From assembly GCA_946478845.1 (NCBI GenBank), contig CAMLDI010000014.1, forward strand, positions 17,060 through 81,059: a DNA stretch of 64,000 nt, given 5' to 3'. Position 1 is the stretch's first letter, and each line of letters starts with the position of its first letter. The notes below the pieces were generated by a model that was not told where the DNA came from, did not search any database, and was given only the letters and a program-made list of their open reading frames with translations. Source of the stretch: an uncultured Paenibacillaceae bacterium. GTDB lineage: Bacteria; Bacillota; Bacilli; Aneurinibacillales; Aneurinibacillaceae. The translations under genes and the position numbers were made by a program. This document shows positions 7,945 through 16,549 of the stretch, piece by piece.

Positions 7945-8435
7945 TGATTAAAAAACATACCATTTCTTTACTTGTTAATGATCAACCAGGTGTTTTGCAA
8001 CGTGTCTCTGCTTTGTTTGGACGCCGTGGTTTTAATATCCATAGCATAACAGTTGGGGGCACTGAAGAAACTGGATTATCAAGGATGATTATTGTTACTA
8101 CTGGAAATGAAAGAACCATTGAGCAGGTTGAAAAACAGCTCAACAAACTAATTGACGTGATTCAAGTACTCAATTTAAGTTCTTATCCCATGGTAACGAG
8201 AGAACTTGCTTTTATAAAAGTAAACGCTGAACCATCGAAACGTCCAGAAATCTTGGGCGTAGCTGACACTTTTCGTGCTTCTGTAATTGATATAGGACCG
8301 AATAGCCTAATTATCCAAGTGGTTGGGGAACTTAACAAAATCGCAGCAATGATTGATCTTTTGCAACCATATGGAATCTTAGAATTAACACGAACGGGTA
8401 CAACTGCCATGATACGAGGAGATAAGCTTCAATAA
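7944..8435 (+). CDS. ilvH: acetolactate synthase small (regulatory) subunit
   Basis: 163 aa, normal size. It binds IlvB, activates it and confers valine feedback through the N-terminal ACT domain (HTISLLVNDQPGVLQRVSAL, then RRGFNIHSI). The C-terminal half carries the second ferredoxin-like domain (LAFIKVNAE, IIQVVGE). The TAATG junction with ilvB (one-base overlap) indicates translational coupling and equal expression of the two subunits. Confidence 0.95.
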   Translation: MIKKHTISLLVNDQPGVLQRVSALFGRRGFNIHSITVGGTEETGLSRMIIVTTGNERTIEQVEKQLNKLIDVIQVLNLSSYPMVTRELAFIKVNAEPSKRPEILGVADTFRASVIDIGPNSLIIQVVGELNKIAAMIDLLQPYGILELTRTGTTAMIRGDKLQ

Positions 8436-8460
8436 TTATATATTTTAGGAGGGTTTTTCA

Positions 8461-8790
8461 ATGACCACCATTGAAGATTTCCAAAAACTTGATATTCGCA
8501 TTGGCACTATAATTAACGCCAAAGAGTTTCCTGAGGCTCGTAAGCCAGCGATTAAACTAGAAATTGATTTTGGATCTCTGGGTAAAAAGAATTCGAGTGC
8601 TCAAATTACAAAACGTTATTGTCCAGAAACACTTGTTGGCCGCCAGGTTGTAGCAGTTGTAAACTTCCCGCCTAGGCGTATTGCTGGTTTCAAATCAGAA
8701 GTTTTGGTCCTTGGAGGTATTCCCACAGAAGATGACGTAGTTTTACTTAAGCCGGATGTGCACATACCAAATGGCACCCCAATCGCTTAA
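8461..8790 (+). CDS. csaA: CsaA, tRNA-binding-domain chaperone-like protein
   Basis: 109 aa, the full length of CsaA. A single OB-fold tRNA-binding domain: [24 protein letters not shown] at the N-terminus, SSAQITKRY in the middle and [22 protein letters not shown] at the end. B. subtilis CsaA is a homodimer with export-related chaperone and tRNA-binding activity. AGGAGGG precedes the ATG, 25 bp after ilvH and before the terminator, so it rides on the T-box-controlled transcript. A link between branched-chain synthesis and CsaA is not obvious. Confidence 0.9.
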   Translation: MTTIEDFQKLDIRIGTIINAKEFPEARKPAIKLEIDFGSLGKKNSSAQITKRYCPETLVGRQVVAVVNFPPRRIAGFKSEVLVLGGIPTEDDVVLLKPDVHIPNGTPIA

Positions 8791-8820
8791 AAAATTTTTA
8801 ATAAGAGATTGAACCAAATA

Positions 8821-8874
8821 AACTACGTGTTGTGGAGAATAACCCATTCTTCCATACACGTAGTTTTTTCTTTA
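8821..8874 (+). terminator. terminator of the ilvBH-csaA operon
   Basis: AACTACGTGT and ACACGTAGTT pair around a roughly 30-nt loop and are followed by TTTTCTTT. Confidence 0.8.
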
Positions 8875-8915
8875 GAGAGGTTTACAATCCTACCATAGAA
8901 CCAAGGTTTTTTTGG

Positions 8916-8960
8916 TTGACATGAATGTCAATTAATCTTATTATTAAATTGACATTCATG
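8916..8960 (+). promoter_or_regulatory. promoter inside a TetR-type operator
   Basis: TTGACA (8916-8921), a 17-nt spacer and TATTAT (8939-8944) form a near-consensus sigma-A promoter. A perfect 14-bp inverted repeat, CATGAATGTCAATT (8920-8933) and AATTGACATTCATG (8947-8960), brackets the -10. The TetR protein encoded 24 bp downstream is the likely ligand-responsive repressor of its own operon. Confidence 0.85.
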
Positions 8961-8983
8961 CAAGTCAAGAAAAGGAGTGTTTT

Positions 8984-9610
8984 ATGTTGTCACCACGGTC
9001 TTCAGAACAGAATGAAAAAATTCGTATAGAAAAAATTGAGCAGATCTTAACTGCTGCTATGGAGGTATATTTAGAAAAGGGACTTAGAGGCACGGAAATG
9101 GGAGAGATTGCAAAGAAGGCAGGTATTGCAAGAGGATTAGTCTATTACTACTACAAGGACAAAATGGCTCTTTTTCGTGAGCTTTTTTCTCGCTATATAG
9201 TGTCAGCTCAAAAATTTATACAAACTAGTCTATCTTCAGAAGATGAAGTTCTTTCAAAACTAAAAAAGTACACTCAATTTTATATTGAAATGGCACAAAA
9301 CAAACCAGAATTATTAAGGTTTTATCATAATATGGAAGGTGATATAAAGTTTGTATTTGAAAATAATTCAGAAGATGTAATGAAAGATTATATTCATAAC
9401 ACACATGAACCACTTATTAAGACATTCAAGCAAGCAATTGAAGAAGGGAAGTTAAAGAAAATCAATCCTAAAATAATGGTTAATATTTATTGGGGTGCTT
9501 TAACAGGTACGCTTAATGTCTTTTCAAATGGAGAGGTTGGGAAGGAAGAATTTGAACTCGTTATGAATCAAGTTATTGAGCTAATATTTGAAGGGCTTCA
9601 AATGAACTAG
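8984..9610 (+). CDS. TetR/AcrR family repressor
   Basis: 208 aa. An N-terminal TetR helix-turn-helix (ILTAAMEVYLEKGLRGTEMGEIAKKAGIARGLVYYYYKDKMALFREL, about residues 20-66) is followed by an all-helical ligand domain. AAAAGGAGTG precedes ATG 8984. Its own promoter carries a perfect inverted repeat, so autoregulation is expected. It is cotranscribed with the hydrolase at 9657, which may relate to the effector. A 52-nt piece of this gene recurs at 54343-54394 with two mismatches. Confidence 0.9.
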   Translation: MLSPRSSEQNEKIRIEKIEQILTAAMEVYLEKGLRGTEMGEIAKKAGIARGLVYYYYKDKMALFRELFSRYIVSAQKFIQTSLSSEDEVLSKLKKYTQFYIEMAQNKPELLRFYHNMEGDIKFVFENNSEDVMKDYIHNTHEPLIKTFKQAIEEGKLKKINPKIMVNIYWGALTGTLNVFSNGEVGKEEFELVMNQVIELIFEGLQMN

Positions 9611-9656
9611 GATTTAGTATGAAATACGCTACTAATTTCACAGAAAGGGAAGTGAT

Positions 9657-10514
9657 ATGGTGTTCGAGTATGATAGTACCCTCTCTTTAGAGTTTGAGGA
9701 ATCTTCATCCGTTAAGAAGAATGGTTATTGTATTAAAGATATTTCATATTTAAGTCCTTATGGTGGAAGAGTTCATGCATATTTGGTTATTCCAGATACA
9801 GATGGACCTTTTCCAGCCATTGTTTTTATGCATCATGGCAACGGTAGTCGGAAGACGTTTTTAGTAGAAGCTGAGAGCTTAGCTTCGCAAGGTGTAATTT
9901 CTCTTTTAATTGATTCCCCTTTTGTGAATAACAGGGTACCGGAGGATTTATCTGAAGAACAGAAATTATCCTTTATAGTAGAGACGGTAACTGATATCCG
10001 TAAATATACGCAAACAATTGTTGATATTCAAAGAGGAATTGATCTTTTATCTAGTTTTGAATTTGTTGATTTAAATAGGATAGCTTATGTGGGCCATAGT
10101 TTTGGAGCTACCTGGGGTGGGGTTCTTGCTGGAATAGAAAAACGTATTAAAACTTACGTTCTTATGGCAGGCTTTTCAAGTGTGTCTGAGTGGCATAGAA
10201 CTAGTGAACATCCTTCAGCAATCTTCATTCGCAGTCATTTATCCAGGGAGCGTTTTGAACATTTTGTATCTAAACTAGAGTCTGTAGATGCAGTTCATTA
10301 TATTAAAAATGTTTCACCTTCAACAACTGTACTTTTCCAATTTGTTTATGATGATGAATTTGTATCGAAGTTTCAAGCAGAAACATTTTATTCTGTTACA
10401 GTTTCGCCAAAGGAGATTCTCTGGTATAGGACGGATCATCTTTTTACGGATTGCGATAAAGCCTATCAGGATCGAAGGAAATGGATTATGAAAGAGTTTT
10501 TTAATGAATACTGA
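9657..10514 (+). CDS. alpha/beta hydrolase (dienelactone hydrolase/esterase-like)
   Basis: 285 aa alpha/beta-hydrolase. Oxyanion region FMHHGNGSRKT (about residue 60), nucleophile elbow GHSFGA (Ser about 146), acid in VYDDEFV and catalytic His in YRTDHLFTD near the C-terminus, so the triad looks complete. Cytosolic, with no signal peptide. Substrate unknown. GAAAGGGA precedes ATG 9657; 46 bp after the tetR gene, probably one operon, so it may act on the repressor's ligand. Confidence 0.8.
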   Translation: MVFEYDSTLSLEFEESSSVKKNGYCIKDISYLSPYGGRVHAYLVIPDTDGPFPAIVFMHHGNGSRKTFLVEAESLASQGVISLLIDSPFVNNRVPEDLSEEQKLSFIVETVTDIRKYTQTIVDIQRGIDLLSSFEFVDLNRIAYVGHSFGATWGGVLAGIEKRIKTYVLMAGFSSVSEWHRTSEHPSAIFIRSHLSRERFEHFVSKLESVDAVHYIKNVSPSTTVLFQFVYDDEFVSKFQAETFYSVTVSPKEILWYRTDHLFTDCDKAYQDRRKWIMKEFFNEY

Positions 10515-10541
10515 ACATTTTTTATTAATGGGAAGTGTTAT

Positions 10542-10745
10542 TTGAATAAAAAACGTTGGGAGGTATTTGCCATTTTCTATTATGAAATTGTTTGTTTTAG
10601 TTGTAAAAGAAAATTTAGGGTATACGAAGGAACAATCGAATATAGGAGAGTTAAGGAAAATTCTGAAGGAAAATATTTTTGTGGACAGTGTAGTCATGAT
10701 ATACAACTAGAAGCTAGATTGAATTTTTTTAAAAGTATTTTATAA
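10542..10745 (+). CDS. small zinc-ribbon-like protein, DUF2197-like
   Basis: 67 aa with two CxxC pairs (CFSCKRKFRVYEG and FCGQCSHDI) spaced like a zinc ribbon; the wording resembles DUF2197 proteins of bacilli. Function unknown. TTG 10542 is used as the start: GGGAAG lies 7 nt upstream and there is no in-frame ATG before the first CxxC. It follows the hydrolase by 27 bp and may belong to the same operon. Confidence 0.6.
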   Translation: MNKKRWEVFAIFYYEIVCFSCKRKFRVYEGTIEYRRVKENSEGKYFCGQCSHDIQLEARLNFFKSIL

Positions 10746-11040
10746 AATATAGAAATAATTCCATCAACAATGCTTATTTTTAGTTTTTATGTAAACGAAA
10801 TTGTTTCATTGACAAAAACCAATTAGTGATGTCTTTGGCGTGAAATAATGAAACACATGAATGTTATTTTTTTTTGCCTTTTTTAGCATAGTTTTGGTGT
10901 GTTATGAATAAAATCGCTAATTTAGTGGTCTTTTTTATTTTCCAATAATTAACTAGTTAAATCAGAGTGGGTTAATAATTCTCTTCATTTTTTCATTATA
11001 AATAGGGGTTAAATTAAGGGTAACTAAGGTGGTGATCATA
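10746..11040. other. AT-rich intergenic region with a 9-bp inverted repeat
   Basis: No gene seen. TGTTTCATT (10802-10810) and AATGAAACA (10847-10855) form an inverted repeat that overlaps a TTGACA (10809-10814). No good -10 lies at the right distance, so promoter use is uncertain. The response regulator operon starts downstream. Confidence 0.35.
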
Positions 11041-11757
11041 ATGGAGCTAAAACAAATAAAAATACTCGTTGTTGATGATGAATGGAATATGCGTAACCTT
11101 ATAAAAATGTATTTGGAAAGACAGGGTTGGTTGGTAATCGAGGCTAATGATGGCAAAGAAGCTCTTGAGAAATTAAATAAAGAATCTTTTGATCTTATGA
11201 TTTTAGATATTATGATGCCTGAAATGGATGGATGGGAAGTTTGTTCCTATATAAGGGAAAAAGAGCAGAATGGAATTCCTATTTTGTTGTTAACAGCAAG
11301 GAATGAAACAAAGGATAAAGTGCAAGGATTCAATCTTGGTGCTGATGATTACCTAACAAAACCTTTTGAGATAGAAGAACTTGTTGCACGAATTAATGCT
11401 CTTTTACGGAGACACCGTTCATCTGAATCACAAGAAAAGAAAATAATGATTGGAGAAATTTCTATTTTACCCGACACACATGAGGTATTAGTTAATGATA
11501 AGGTTTCGATTTCCTTTACTCTAAAGGAATTTGATGTGGTTTTTACACTGGCTACGAACCCAAATAAAATTTTTTCCAGAAACGATCTCCTTGATAAGGT
11601 ATGGGGATATGATTTTGAAGGGGATGCACGAACAGTAGATCAACATATAAAGAACATCCGGGAAAAATTTAAAAAAGCTGGTTGCTCCTTTAATCCTATT
11701 AAAACCGTTTGGGGGCTAGGATACCAAATTCAAAGGAAGAATTATGAAAAAGCTTAA
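11041..11757 (+). CDS. OmpR/PhoB-family response regulator
   Basis: 238 aa. Receiver domain with the acidic pair (VVDDEWN), phospho-acceptor Asp in LMILDIMMPEMDG (about residue 54), Thr in LLLTARN and Lys in DDYLTKPFE. The C-terminal winged helix shows LKEFDVVFTLATNP, the DLLDKVWGYDFEG recognition region and GLGYQI. AAGGTGGTG precedes ATG 11041; two upstream in-frame GTGs overlap that site. Its partner kinase is broken (next entry), so it may be an orphan or be phosphorylated from elsewhere. Confidence 0.92.
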   Translation: MELKQIKILVVDDEWNMRNLIKMYLERQGWLVIEANDGKEALEKLNKESFDLMILDIMMPEMDGWEVCSYIREKEQNGIPILLLTARNETKDKVQGFNLGADDYLTKPFEIEELVARINALLRRHRSSESQEKKIMIGEISILPDTHEVLVNDKVSISFTLKEFDVVFTLATNPNKIFSRNDLLDKVWGYDFEGDARTVDQHIKNIREKFKKAGCSFNPIKTVWGLGYQIQRKNYEKA

Positions 11758-12724
11758 TAGTATTTCTGTTAAATTAGGTTTAGCTATTATTATGTTAATA
11801 TTGGTCATTCTCTTTCCTTTAGGTTATGTGCTTGATAATGTATTGAAAAACTATTTTTTCTCGAGAACTTATCAGGAATTAACCATTCAAGGTGAACGAT
11901 TAGTGGATTTAATTACCAATAACAACGATATTGACGCTTCAAAGATGATTGTAAACACAATGAAGATTACAGATCATATCGTCTTCCTATTGGATTCATC
12001 TGGAGAAATTGTGGTGCAATCTAATACAGAGTTAAATATAAATGAAGTTTTATTTACGAATGATTGGTTAGTATTGCAATCAGGTTCTTCCATTAACAAA
12101 CAAATAACTAATACCAATTCCAACTATCTCCTTGTTGGGAAGCCAATAATCTATAACTCTAAATATTTTGGCTCCGTTTTAATTTTATCTTCAGCAGAAG
12201 AAATAAATCGTTCTATCTCTCAGGTAAAAAAGTTTATTTGGTTAACAGGTCTTGGGGCAATTTTCCTGGCTTTTGGATTTACTATCGTTGTTGTACGGAA
12301 ATTTTCGGTTCCATTATTAGAAATGGAACAAGCAACTTAGAAATACAAATTGATAATGTCCCCCTTATGTTTTTGGATGGAAATCGAATTCAACAAGTTT
12401 TTATCAATTTATTAGATAATGCAATCCATTATACAAACAATGGATTTATAACCTTGAAAGTAAAAAATGAAAAAACATTTATATATAGAGATAACAGATA
12501 CTGGCATTGGAATACCCGAGGGAGAACTTCCTTTTATTTTTGACCGATTCCATCGTGTTGAAAAATCTAGATCAAGGGAATACGGAGGAACTGGATTAGG
12601 TTTAGCCATTGTTAAGAAGTTGGTTGAACTTCAAGGAGGAAAAATTAATGTATCTAGTCAGGTTGGTGTTGGTACAACATTTACATTAGAATTTCCAACA
12701 AATCTAGAGGAGAGATCGGAATGA
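11744..12724 (+). pseudogene. sensor histidine kinase, internally deleted and frameshifted
   Basis: The first 198 codons encode TM1, an extracytoplasmic sensor loop and TM2 (about 165-185), entering a HAMP-like RKFSVPLLEMEQ, then stop at 12340. Coding continues in a second frame with the ATPase N-box (GNRIQQVFINLLDNAIHYT), then shifts again near 12465 to a frame with G1 (ITDTGIGIP), F-box (FIFDRFHRV) and G2 ([13 protein letters not shown]). The whole DHp domain with the phosphorylated His is missing, so a segment of about 100 codons was lost at about 12335. It starts 14 bp inside the response regulator's 3' end. Not functional as a kinase. Confidence 0.85.
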
Positions 12725-12924
12725 AAAAGTTGGATTGGATTATAGTCCTTATATTAATTGGTGCGGGCCTGTTTTGTCTTACAATGGCTTCTTCAGGATT
12801 GTTAATTGGCAAGTTTATATTTTCTTTTCATCACTTTTTTTCAATTTGCATTTGGATATCCGTTCCCATCATTGTTTTTAGTCTTATATATATCTTTTAT
12901 GTAGTCTATTTAAAGAAAAAATAA
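12721..12924 (+). CDS. small two-TM membrane protein
   Basis: 67 aa, two hydrophobic helices (about 6-28 and 38-62) and a Lys-rich C-terminus. Its ATG overlaps the kinase remnant's TGA (ATGA), with GAGGAGAG upstream, a sign of former translational coupling to the kinase. Function unknown; it may have been an accessory of the two-component system. Confidence 0.55.
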   Translation: MKKLDWIIVLILIGAGLFCLTMASSGLLIGKFIFSFHHFFSICIWISVPIIVFSLIYIFYVVYLKKK

Positions 12925-12950
12925 AGAGGTGTGGGGACAAAACAATAATT

Positions 12951-12989
12951 AAAAGCCAAGCTGTTTGTTATTAACGGTTTGGCTTTTTG
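12951..12989 (+). terminator. rho-independent terminator
   Basis: AAAAGCCAA and TTGGCTTTT arms with a loop of about 18 nt and a T-rich tail; ends the two-component operon. Confidence 0.8.
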
Positions 12990-13082
12990 TGTTTTGAAAT
13001 GTGTAATTTACCAGGAAAATTAATTTACTAGTATTCATATTGGAATTATAATAAATATAAATTTAGATGAGGAGTGAAAATA

Positions 13083-13538
13083 ATGTCTAATACTTCAACA
13101 CTTGTAAAGGTTTCTGCTTCTGGTAAATGGATTTCGGGAGTTGAAACGGAGCTTTACGTTCGGGATTTTTCTTCATTTATCACTGATGAACCTGTGGTTT
13201 TAGGCGGAACAGATAAAGGGCCTAACCCCATGGAATATGTAGTAGGTGCATTTATTGGGTGTTATTCGGTAATGATATCCCTTATCTCCCAGGAATTAGA
13301 ATTCTCTTATAATGGTATTGAATTTGAAACAGCAGGGATTATTGATATTCGTGGATTAATGGGTGTTGAAGGAGTTTCTCCCCATTTCCAAAAAATCCGT
13401 TTAAACGTATATATTGAAACCCCTGAGAATGATGAAAGATTAGAACAACTTCAGGAATCGGTGGAAAAAAGATGCCCTGCTTTTAATCTGTTTAAAGATG
13501 CAGGAATCCCACTTGATGTTAAATGGGTTAGAAAATAG
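13083..13538 (+). CDS. OsmC/Ohr family protein
   Basis: 151 aa OsmC-fold protein. Two conserved cysteines characteristic of peroxide-reducing members are visible: VGAFIGCYSVMISL and VEKRCPAFNLF, along with the GGTDKGPNPMEYV segment. Likely thiol-dependent (hydro)peroxidase in the cytosol. GAGGAG lies 9 nt before ATG 13083; an in-frame GTG at 13074 abuts that site. Monocistronic, with a terminator directly behind. Confidence 0.88.
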   Translation: MSNTSTLVKVSASGKWISGVETELYVRDFSSFITDEPVVLGGTDKGPNPMEYVVGAFIGCYSVMISLISQELEFSYNGIEFETAGIIDIRGLMGVEGVSPHFQKIRLNVYIETPENDERLEQLQESVEKRCPAFNLFKDAGIPLDVKWVRK

Positions 13539-13540
13539 TA

Positions 13541-13586
13541 AAAGAGACAAAGGTTCGGTTTTTTCCGTTCCTTTGCCTCTTTTTTA
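13541..13586 (+). terminator. rho-independent terminator
   Basis: AAAGAGACAAAGG pairs with CCTTTGCCTCTTT, followed by TTTATTTT; it starts 3 bp after the osmC stop. Confidence 0.9.
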
Positions 13587-13677
13587 TTTTCTAGCTGATT
13601 ATGTTCATTCCATCATAATTTCATCAAATATTCGTTATATCATGAAAAGTGTAAATAATACGCTTGGGGGTAAAAAA

Positions 13678-13782
13678 GTGTATAAGACGAAAACCTTAAA
13701 GGTTGTCACTGTCTTTCTCGTATTAGTTTTCATCCTTAGCGGTTCATATTTTTATTTCAAAATATCAATGGGGTTGTTTTAA
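13678..13782 (+). CDS. 34-aa single-TM peptide
   Basis: Starts at GTG 13678 with GGGGG about 8 nt upstream. A basic N-terminus (VYKTKTLK) is followed by one TM segment (VVTVFLVLVFILSGSYFYF). It lies 43 bp ahead of the SHOCT protein gene and is probably cotranscribed. Function unknown. Confidence 0.45.
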   Translation: MYKTKTLKVVTVFLVLVFILSGSYFYFKISMGLF

Positions 13783-13825
13783 GGAAAAAAATAGAAAACG
13801 CATATTTTAAGGAGGAATGATTATT

Positions 13826-14065
13826 ATGATGATGGGATATGGAATGGGATATGGAATGGGCTGGGTCGGGATGATATTACAGTTCGTAATATTAATTGCT
13901 ATTGTTTATTTCCTCGTAAGTTTCTTAAGAAGGGCAGACTTTTTTGAAAACAAGGGGTCTTCTCGCTCTAATGATGCACAGGACATAATTCGAGAACGTT
14001 TCGCAAAAGGGGAAATAACAGAGGAAGAATATGACCGTATGTTAAAGGTTTTATTAAAGAAATAG
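13826..14065 (+). CDS. SHOCT-domain small membrane protein
   Basis: 79 aa: a Gly/Met-rich N-terminus (MMMGYGMGYGMGW), one TM helix (about 15-35) and a C-terminal SHOCT motif (IIRERFAKGEITEEEYDRML). SHOCT domains are short oligomerisation modules. AAGGAGG lies about 10 nt before ATG 13826; ATG 13817 overlaps the site. Met-rich SHOCT proteins are often found near copper and redox genes, as here. Confidence 0.75.
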   Translation: MMMGYGMGYGMGWVGMILQFVILIAIVYFLVSFLRRADFFENKGSSRSNDAQDIIRERFAKGEITEEEYDRMLKVLLKK

Positions 14066-14125
14066 AATGCTAAATTCGAACTACCCCTTATCCAAAAAAA
14101 ACGAAAATATAAATATTTATTTTAA

Positions 14126-14168
14126 GCAACCTGATTTCGGTTTCAAACCAATTCAGGTTGTTTATTTT
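14126..14168 (+). terminator. rho-independent terminator
   Basis: GCAACCTGA and TCAGGTTG arms, loop of about 18 nt, tail TTTATTTTAT. Confidence 0.8.
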
Positions 14169-14186
14169 ATGCAGATAGGAATATAT

Positions 14187-14226
14187 AGTAGCCGGCAATG
14201 AAGAATTTTCCGGCTACTTTTTTATT
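14187..14226 (+). terminator. second, tandem terminator
   Basis: AGTAGCCGG and CCGGCTACT with a 14-nt loop and TTTTTTA. Lies 20 bp after the previous terminator with no gene between; it insulates the multicopper oxidase gene. Confidence 0.85.
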
Positions 14227-14312
14227 TTGGAGGTTATTTCATCATATTTCTATCAAATTTATCAGTTACATTAATCATATAACAAAACTAAGTTTAAATG
14301 GAGGTTAAACAA

Positions 14313-15806
14313 ATGAGTAAGAAAGTCAAAGTTCTTATTTCTATACTAACTGTTGTCGTCCTGTTAGCAGGCGCTGTATTTTTACTTCTAAGAAATACCT
14401 CATTGTTCCAGGCTGTAACTGGAAAGGAGCTTTCGAATATTAAAGTAGAAGGAAATAACGTTACTGTTGATTTGGTAGCGAAAGAAACAGAAACAGAGCT
14501 AGCTCCTGGAGTGAAAATGCCTGTATGGACATATAATGGTACGGTTCCTGGTCAAGAAATTCGAGTAAAACAAGGTCAGGACATTACCGTTAACTTTAAA
14601 AATGAATTACCCGTGAATACAACCATTCACTGGCATGGTTACCCTGTTCCTAATGATCAGGATGGCGTTCCAGGTTTAAACCAGGCAACAATTAAACCAG
14701 GAGAAACTTATACGTATAAGTTTAATGCGAAAATTCCAGGAACCTATTGGTACCATCCTCATGAAGACAGTGCCAACCAGGTTGGTAAAGGGTTAACAGG
14801 TGCATTGATTGTTGAGAAAAATGATGAACAACAAAAAGCAGATGAGGATTTAGTAGTAATGTTAAATGAATGGGTGAAGCCTATGGCCGGCATGGATCAC
14901 TCTCACATGTCTGATATGGACCATTCACAAATGATGACTCAAGACACTTCAACTATGGACCATATGGCTATGTATAATTTATTTACCGTTAACGGAAAAT
15001 CTGGTAGCTTAATCGATCCATTAAAAGTAAAAACAGGAGAAAAAGTTCGTCTACGGTTTATTAATGCAGGTTTCCAAACACGTTTAATGGATTTTGGCAA
15101 TGTTTCATATAAAGTGGTATCCACTGACGGTCAGGATATTCAACAACCCGCTGAAGTGAAAGGAAAATTACTCCCCATTGGAGCAGGTGAACGGTATGAT
15201 GTTGAGTTTACAGTTCCTTCAACAAGCTTTATGATTTATGACCGGACAGATCGTCCAGCAGCAAAAGATATTAAGATTCCAGTAGAAAACAAAAAAAATA
15301 AAGAAGTTGACAAAGAAGTAGTGAATACAGAACAATTTGATATTACCCAATATGGTAATAGCAAAGCAGTAGCAGCAAGTAAATATAACAAAGAATATAA
15401 ACTGGTCTTCGAAGATGTTGCTGACCCATCTGTTGATATGGGAATGAGATACACCATCAACGGAAAATCTTTCCCTAATGGACCTGAAATTACTGTAGAT
15501 AATGGGGACGTAGTAAAAATCACTTATGAGAACAAGGGGAAAGCAGTTCACCCAATGCACATTCATGGTCACTTCTTTAAAGTGCTTACCAAAAACGGAA
15601 AGCCGGTTACTGATGGAATTTATAAAGATACCTTGTTAGTAGAGCCAAATGAAAAATTTGAAATTGAATTAAAGGCAGATAACCCGGGTAATTGGATGTA
15701 CCATTGCCATGATCTTCACCATGCAGCCTCTGGTATGGCAGTAATGGTGAAATATAACGGATATACTCCTTCCTATAATGCAGATCCAAAAGCAGTGAAA
15801 GAATAG
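14313..15806 (+). CDS. multicopper oxidase (CueO/CopA-like)
   Basis: 497 aa, membrane-anchored by an N-terminal signal/anchor (about 5-28). Three cupredoxin domains with all copper ligand blocks: HWHGYP and YWYHPHEDS (type 2/3), HPMHIHGHFF, and the type 1/trinuclear MYHCHDLHHAASGM. A Met/His-rich insert (MAGMDHSHMSDMDHSQMM..., about residues 195-220) resembles the Cu(I)-binding loop of CueO-type cuprous oxidases. Probable role: extracytoplasmic Cu(I) oxidation and copper tolerance. GGAGG lies 8 nt before ATG 14313. Its own terminator follows. Confidence 0.92.
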   Translation: MSKKVKVLISILTVVVLLAGAVFLLLRNTSLFQAVTGKELSNIKVEGNNVTVDLVAKETETELAPGVKMPVWTYNGTVPGQEIRVKQGQDITVNFKNELPVNTTIHWHGYPVPNDQDGVPGLNQATIKPGETYTYKFNAKIPGTYWYHPHEDSANQVGKGLTGALIVEKNDEQQKADEDLVVMLNEWVKPMAGMDHSHMSDMDHSQMMTQDTSTMDHMAMYNLFTVNGKSGSLIDPLKVKTGEKVRLRFINAGFQTRLMDFGNVSYKVVSTDGQDIQQPAEVKGKLLPIGAGERYDVEFTVPSTSFMIYDRTDRPAAKDIKIPVENKKNKEVDKEVVNTEQFDITQYGNSKAVAASKYNKEYKLVFEDVADPSVDMGMRYTINGKSFPNGPEITVDNGDVVKITYENKGKAVHPMHIHGHFFKVLTKNGKPVTDGIYKDTLLVEPNEKFEIELKADNPGNWMYHCHDLHHAASGMAVMVKYNGYTPSYNADPKAVKE

Positions 15807-15815
15807 GATAGATTT

Positions 15816-15850
15816 GAAAAGTACCTGTTTTAAATACAGGTACTTTTCCC
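15816..15850 (+). terminator. rho-independent terminator
   Basis: GAAAAGTACCTG and CAGGTACTTTTC, 8-nt loop, then CCCTTATTT. Confidence 0.85.
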
Positions 15851-15876
15851 TTATTTATATAGAAGGGAAGGATAGG

Positions 15877-16404
15877 ATGAAAAAAAACTTAGTGCCTTTG
15901 TTTATTTTGATACTGTTGTTCGGTTTAGTTATTTATAAAAATCAAATGAAAGAAAGTACACAAAGCGTTATGGAAAAGCCTGAGGTCGGATTTAAAGCAC
16001 CTACCTTTACTTTAAAAGGATTGGATGGAAAAACCTACACTTTAAATGAGACAAAAAAACCTATCGTCCTTAATTTTTGGGCTTCTTGGTGTGGTCCCTG
16101 CAGAACAGAAGCACCTGAACTTGTTAGTTTAAATAACAAATACAAAGATAAGATTCAATTTTATGCAGTTAATATAACCAGCCAGGATAATATGAATGAT
16201 ATTAAGAGTTTTGTGAAGGAATTTAACTTTACATTGCCGGTATTATTAGATGAAAAAGGGGTCGTAAGTAATCGTTATTTAATACAGGCAATTCCAACTA
16301 CCTTCTTTATAAATGATAAAGGAGTAATTATTGATAAAGTAATGGGTATAACTACACCAGCTGATTTTGAATCTAAAATAAATAAAGCAATTAAAAATAA
16401 ATAA
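15877..16404 (+). CDS. TlpA/ResA-like membrane-anchored thiol-disulfide oxidoreductase
   Basis: 175 aa. N-terminal TM anchor (about 5-22), then a TlpA/AhpC-type thioredoxin domain on the outside with active site WASWCGPCRTEAP (about residue 70) and the cis-Pro loop IQAIPTTFFI. It probably reduces cytochrome c apoprotein or other extracytoplasmic thiols. AGGGAAGGATAGG precedes ATG 15877. It is followed by a terminator and then a broken CcdA-like electron donor gene; an intact CcdA is at 18416. Confidence 0.88.
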   Translation: MKKNLVPLFILILLFGLVIYKNQMKESTQSVMEKPEVGFKAPTFTLKGLDGKTYTLNETKKPIVLNFWASWCGPCRTEAPELVSLNNKYKDKIQFYAVNITSQDNMNDIKSFVKEFNFTLPVLLDEKGVVSNRYLIQAIPTTFFINDKGVIIDKVMGITTPADFESKINKAIKNK

Positions 16405-16464
16405 GCCAAATAAAAAGGCATGGATAAAATCGATAAAATCCGCGCCTTTTTATTTGGCTTCCTC
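16403..16464 (+). terminator. strong rho-independent terminator
   Basis: A 17-bp perfect stem (AAGCCAAATAAAAAGGC with its complement) around a 24-nt loop, overlapping the tlpA stop codon. Confidence 0.85.
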
Positions 16465-16549
16465 ATTTTATCTACATATTTTCGGATTAGAATAAAAAAG
16501 AAAGGAGAGGACACTCTCAATAGATTTAAAATGGAGAAGGTGAGAGACA

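Noticed and set aside
10809..10814. TTGACA as a promoter for the response regulator
   Set aside because: No -10 hexamer at 16-18 nt; kept only as part of an inverted repeat.
14939..15124. minus-strand frame over the Met-rich loop of the multicopper oxidase
   Set aside because: Shadow of the Met/His-rich insert; no signals.
15219..15572. 117-codon antisense frame within the multicopper oxidase
   Set aside because: Composition is that of a mirrored coding region and it has no start signals.
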